5,888 nucleotides of DNA, taken from contig QMZF01000080.1 of NCBI GenBank assembly GCA_003663055.1, positions 1 to 5,888 of the forward strand. The letters are read 5' to 3'. The stretch comes from Archaeoglobales archaeon. Its GTDB lineage: Archaea; Halobacteriota; Archaeoglobi; Archaeoglobales; Archaeoglobaceae. Made by a program: the position numbers and the translations under genes. The notes beneath the pieces are model-generated. The model had not been told where the DNA came from, did not search any database, and was given only the letters and a program-made list of their open reading frames with translations. Position 1 is the first letter of the stretch; each line of letters opens with the position of its first letter. Below are positions 5,314 through 5,888 of the stretch, piece after piece.

Positions 5314-5319
5314 TACCTC
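5314..5319 (-). promoter_or_regulatory. Shine-Dalgarno site of the phosphate transporter gene
   Basis: GAGGTA on the - strand lies 4 nt before the ATG ending at 5309, inside the 14-nt gap after the upstream stop codon. It supports this start and translation from a shared mRNA. Confidence 0.7.
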
Positions 5320-5323
5320 TTTG

Positions 5324-5888
5324 CTACCTCAAGCTCACGTTCAGGATCTGTATTAGGTCGGCAGCATCTTCAATTATGTCACTAACCTTAACGAGGTTAT
5401 CAATAAAATCAGACAGTATCTTACCCTCCCAGAAGTTACTAACCTCTTTCTCTATCAGCTTTCTGTAGATTTCGTGTTTAATTGCATCAACCTCCCTTTC
5501 TCTAGCCCTGATCTTTATCGTTTTGTCGCTGGGATCGGCTTTACCCCCCAAAGCCTCAAACGCCTCCATTAGGTTCACGCTCATCTTTATGTTCAGATTT
5601 GCAACTTTAACACAAAGTTCTCTTACGTCGCTGTCGAGTGATGCGAGTCGAACGTAATCTATAGCCACATCTTCGAGGGTGTCGAGGATTTCATCAACCG
5701 TCTCAGCAAGTTTATATAAGGTACCTCGCATCACCGGAAGAAATGCTCCTTCATACAGCTTTAGAGCTATCTCCCTCCTGATAGCATCTCCCGTCTTCTC
5801 AAGTTCACAAACCTCGTTAAGCAAACTTTTGTCGTCGGTTTCAATTGCTTTTGCAAATACCTCGCACGACAGCTTTACTGAATTTAGA
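5324..5888 (-). CDS. DUF47 / PhoU-like phosphate transport regulator, N-terminus cut by window edge
   Basis: The frame stays open from the window end (first whole codon at 5887) to the stop at 5324-5326, giving 187 visible residues. A family member of about 210-220 residues would lack only 25-30 at the N-terminus. The TTG at 5824 is not the start: the 21 codons before it read as a helix of the same domain (VKLSCEVFAKAIETDD). The protein is all-helical, with the acidic metal-binding heptads of PhoU-like proteins: LNEVCELEKTGDAIRREI, LYKLAETVDEILDTLEDVAIDY and the C-terminal DFIDNLVKVSDIIEDAADLIQIL. DUF47 proteins (TIGR00153) are co-encoded with PiT transporters and are thought to regulate or assist phosphate uptake at the inner face of the membrane; the mechanism is not settled. 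The 14-nt gap to the transporter supports the operon. Confidence 0.88.
   Translation of the reverse strand, partial: LNSVKLSCEVFAKAIETDDKSLLNEVCELEKTGDAIRREIALKLYEGAFLPVMRGTLYKLAETVDEILDTLEDVAIDYVRLASLDSDVRELCVKVANLNIKMSVNLMEAFEALGGKADPSDKTIKIRAREREVDAIKHEIYRKLIEKEVSNFWEGKILSDFIDNLVKVSDIIEDAADLIQILNVSLR

Noticed and set aside
5324..5824. TTG at 5824 as start of the DUF47 gene
   Set aside because: The frame stays open to the window edge and the extra residues fit the family helix; no ribosome site precedes the TTG.

Overview
The window looks like a stretch of an archaeal chromosome, most likely a thermophilic euryarchaeon of the Archaeoglobales type. Supporting signs are TTTAWA TATA boxes, GAGGTG/GGTGAT-type ribosome binding sites, a K-loop H/ACA guide RNA whose stems are much richer in GC than the flanks, Ahb-type siroheme decarboxylase and eIF2B-like genes, and heavy use of AGA/AGG and ATA codons. 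The genus is an inference from gene content; no rRNA gene is present to settle it.

Layout. Positions 2-1435 (+ strand) hold a two-gene tetrapyrrole operon: the 3' part of a precorrin-2 dehydrogenase (siroheme synthase), then a 318-residue protein with two AsnC/Lrp-like siroheme decarboxylase (AhbA/AhbB) units in one chain. Everything after this is on the - strand. A short eIF2B/aIF2B-like protein (1418-2113) converges on the decarboxylase gene and overlaps its 3' end by 18 bp. Upstream of it is a stand-alone Cas4-like PD-(D/E)XK nuclease (2173-2703) with a complete four-cysteine iron-sulfur set and no CRISPR array or other cas gene nearby. The 197-bp gap 2704-2900 carries a small RNA gene. 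A long divergent purD (2901-4337) follows. A PiT-type phosphate transporter (4392-5309) and a DUF47/PhoU-like protein (5324 to the window edge) form a phosphate uptake operon.

The main discovery is the small RNA at about 2771-2831 (- strand). It folds as a single-hairpin archaeal H/ACA pseudouridylation guide: basal stem, bipartite pocket, 8-bp upper stem, K-loop with GA/GA, and an ACA box 14 nt after the pocket. A TATA box sits about 26 bp upstream of the predicted 5' end. The pocket reads out as a guide for the 16S rRNA stretch AAGCC-U-G-CGGUUCA, with 7 of 7 pairs on one side and 5 on the other. This would modify the U equivalent to E. coli 16S position 950. The rRNA sequence is from memory.

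The genes work in four units: siroheme/heme synthesis (dehydrogenase makes sirohydrochlorin, decarboxylase acts on siroheme), phosphate import (DUF47 protein plus PiT carrier), purine synthesis (PurD), and an RNA/DNA group (H/ACA RNA, Cas4-like nuclease, eIF2B-like protein) whose members have no clear common role.
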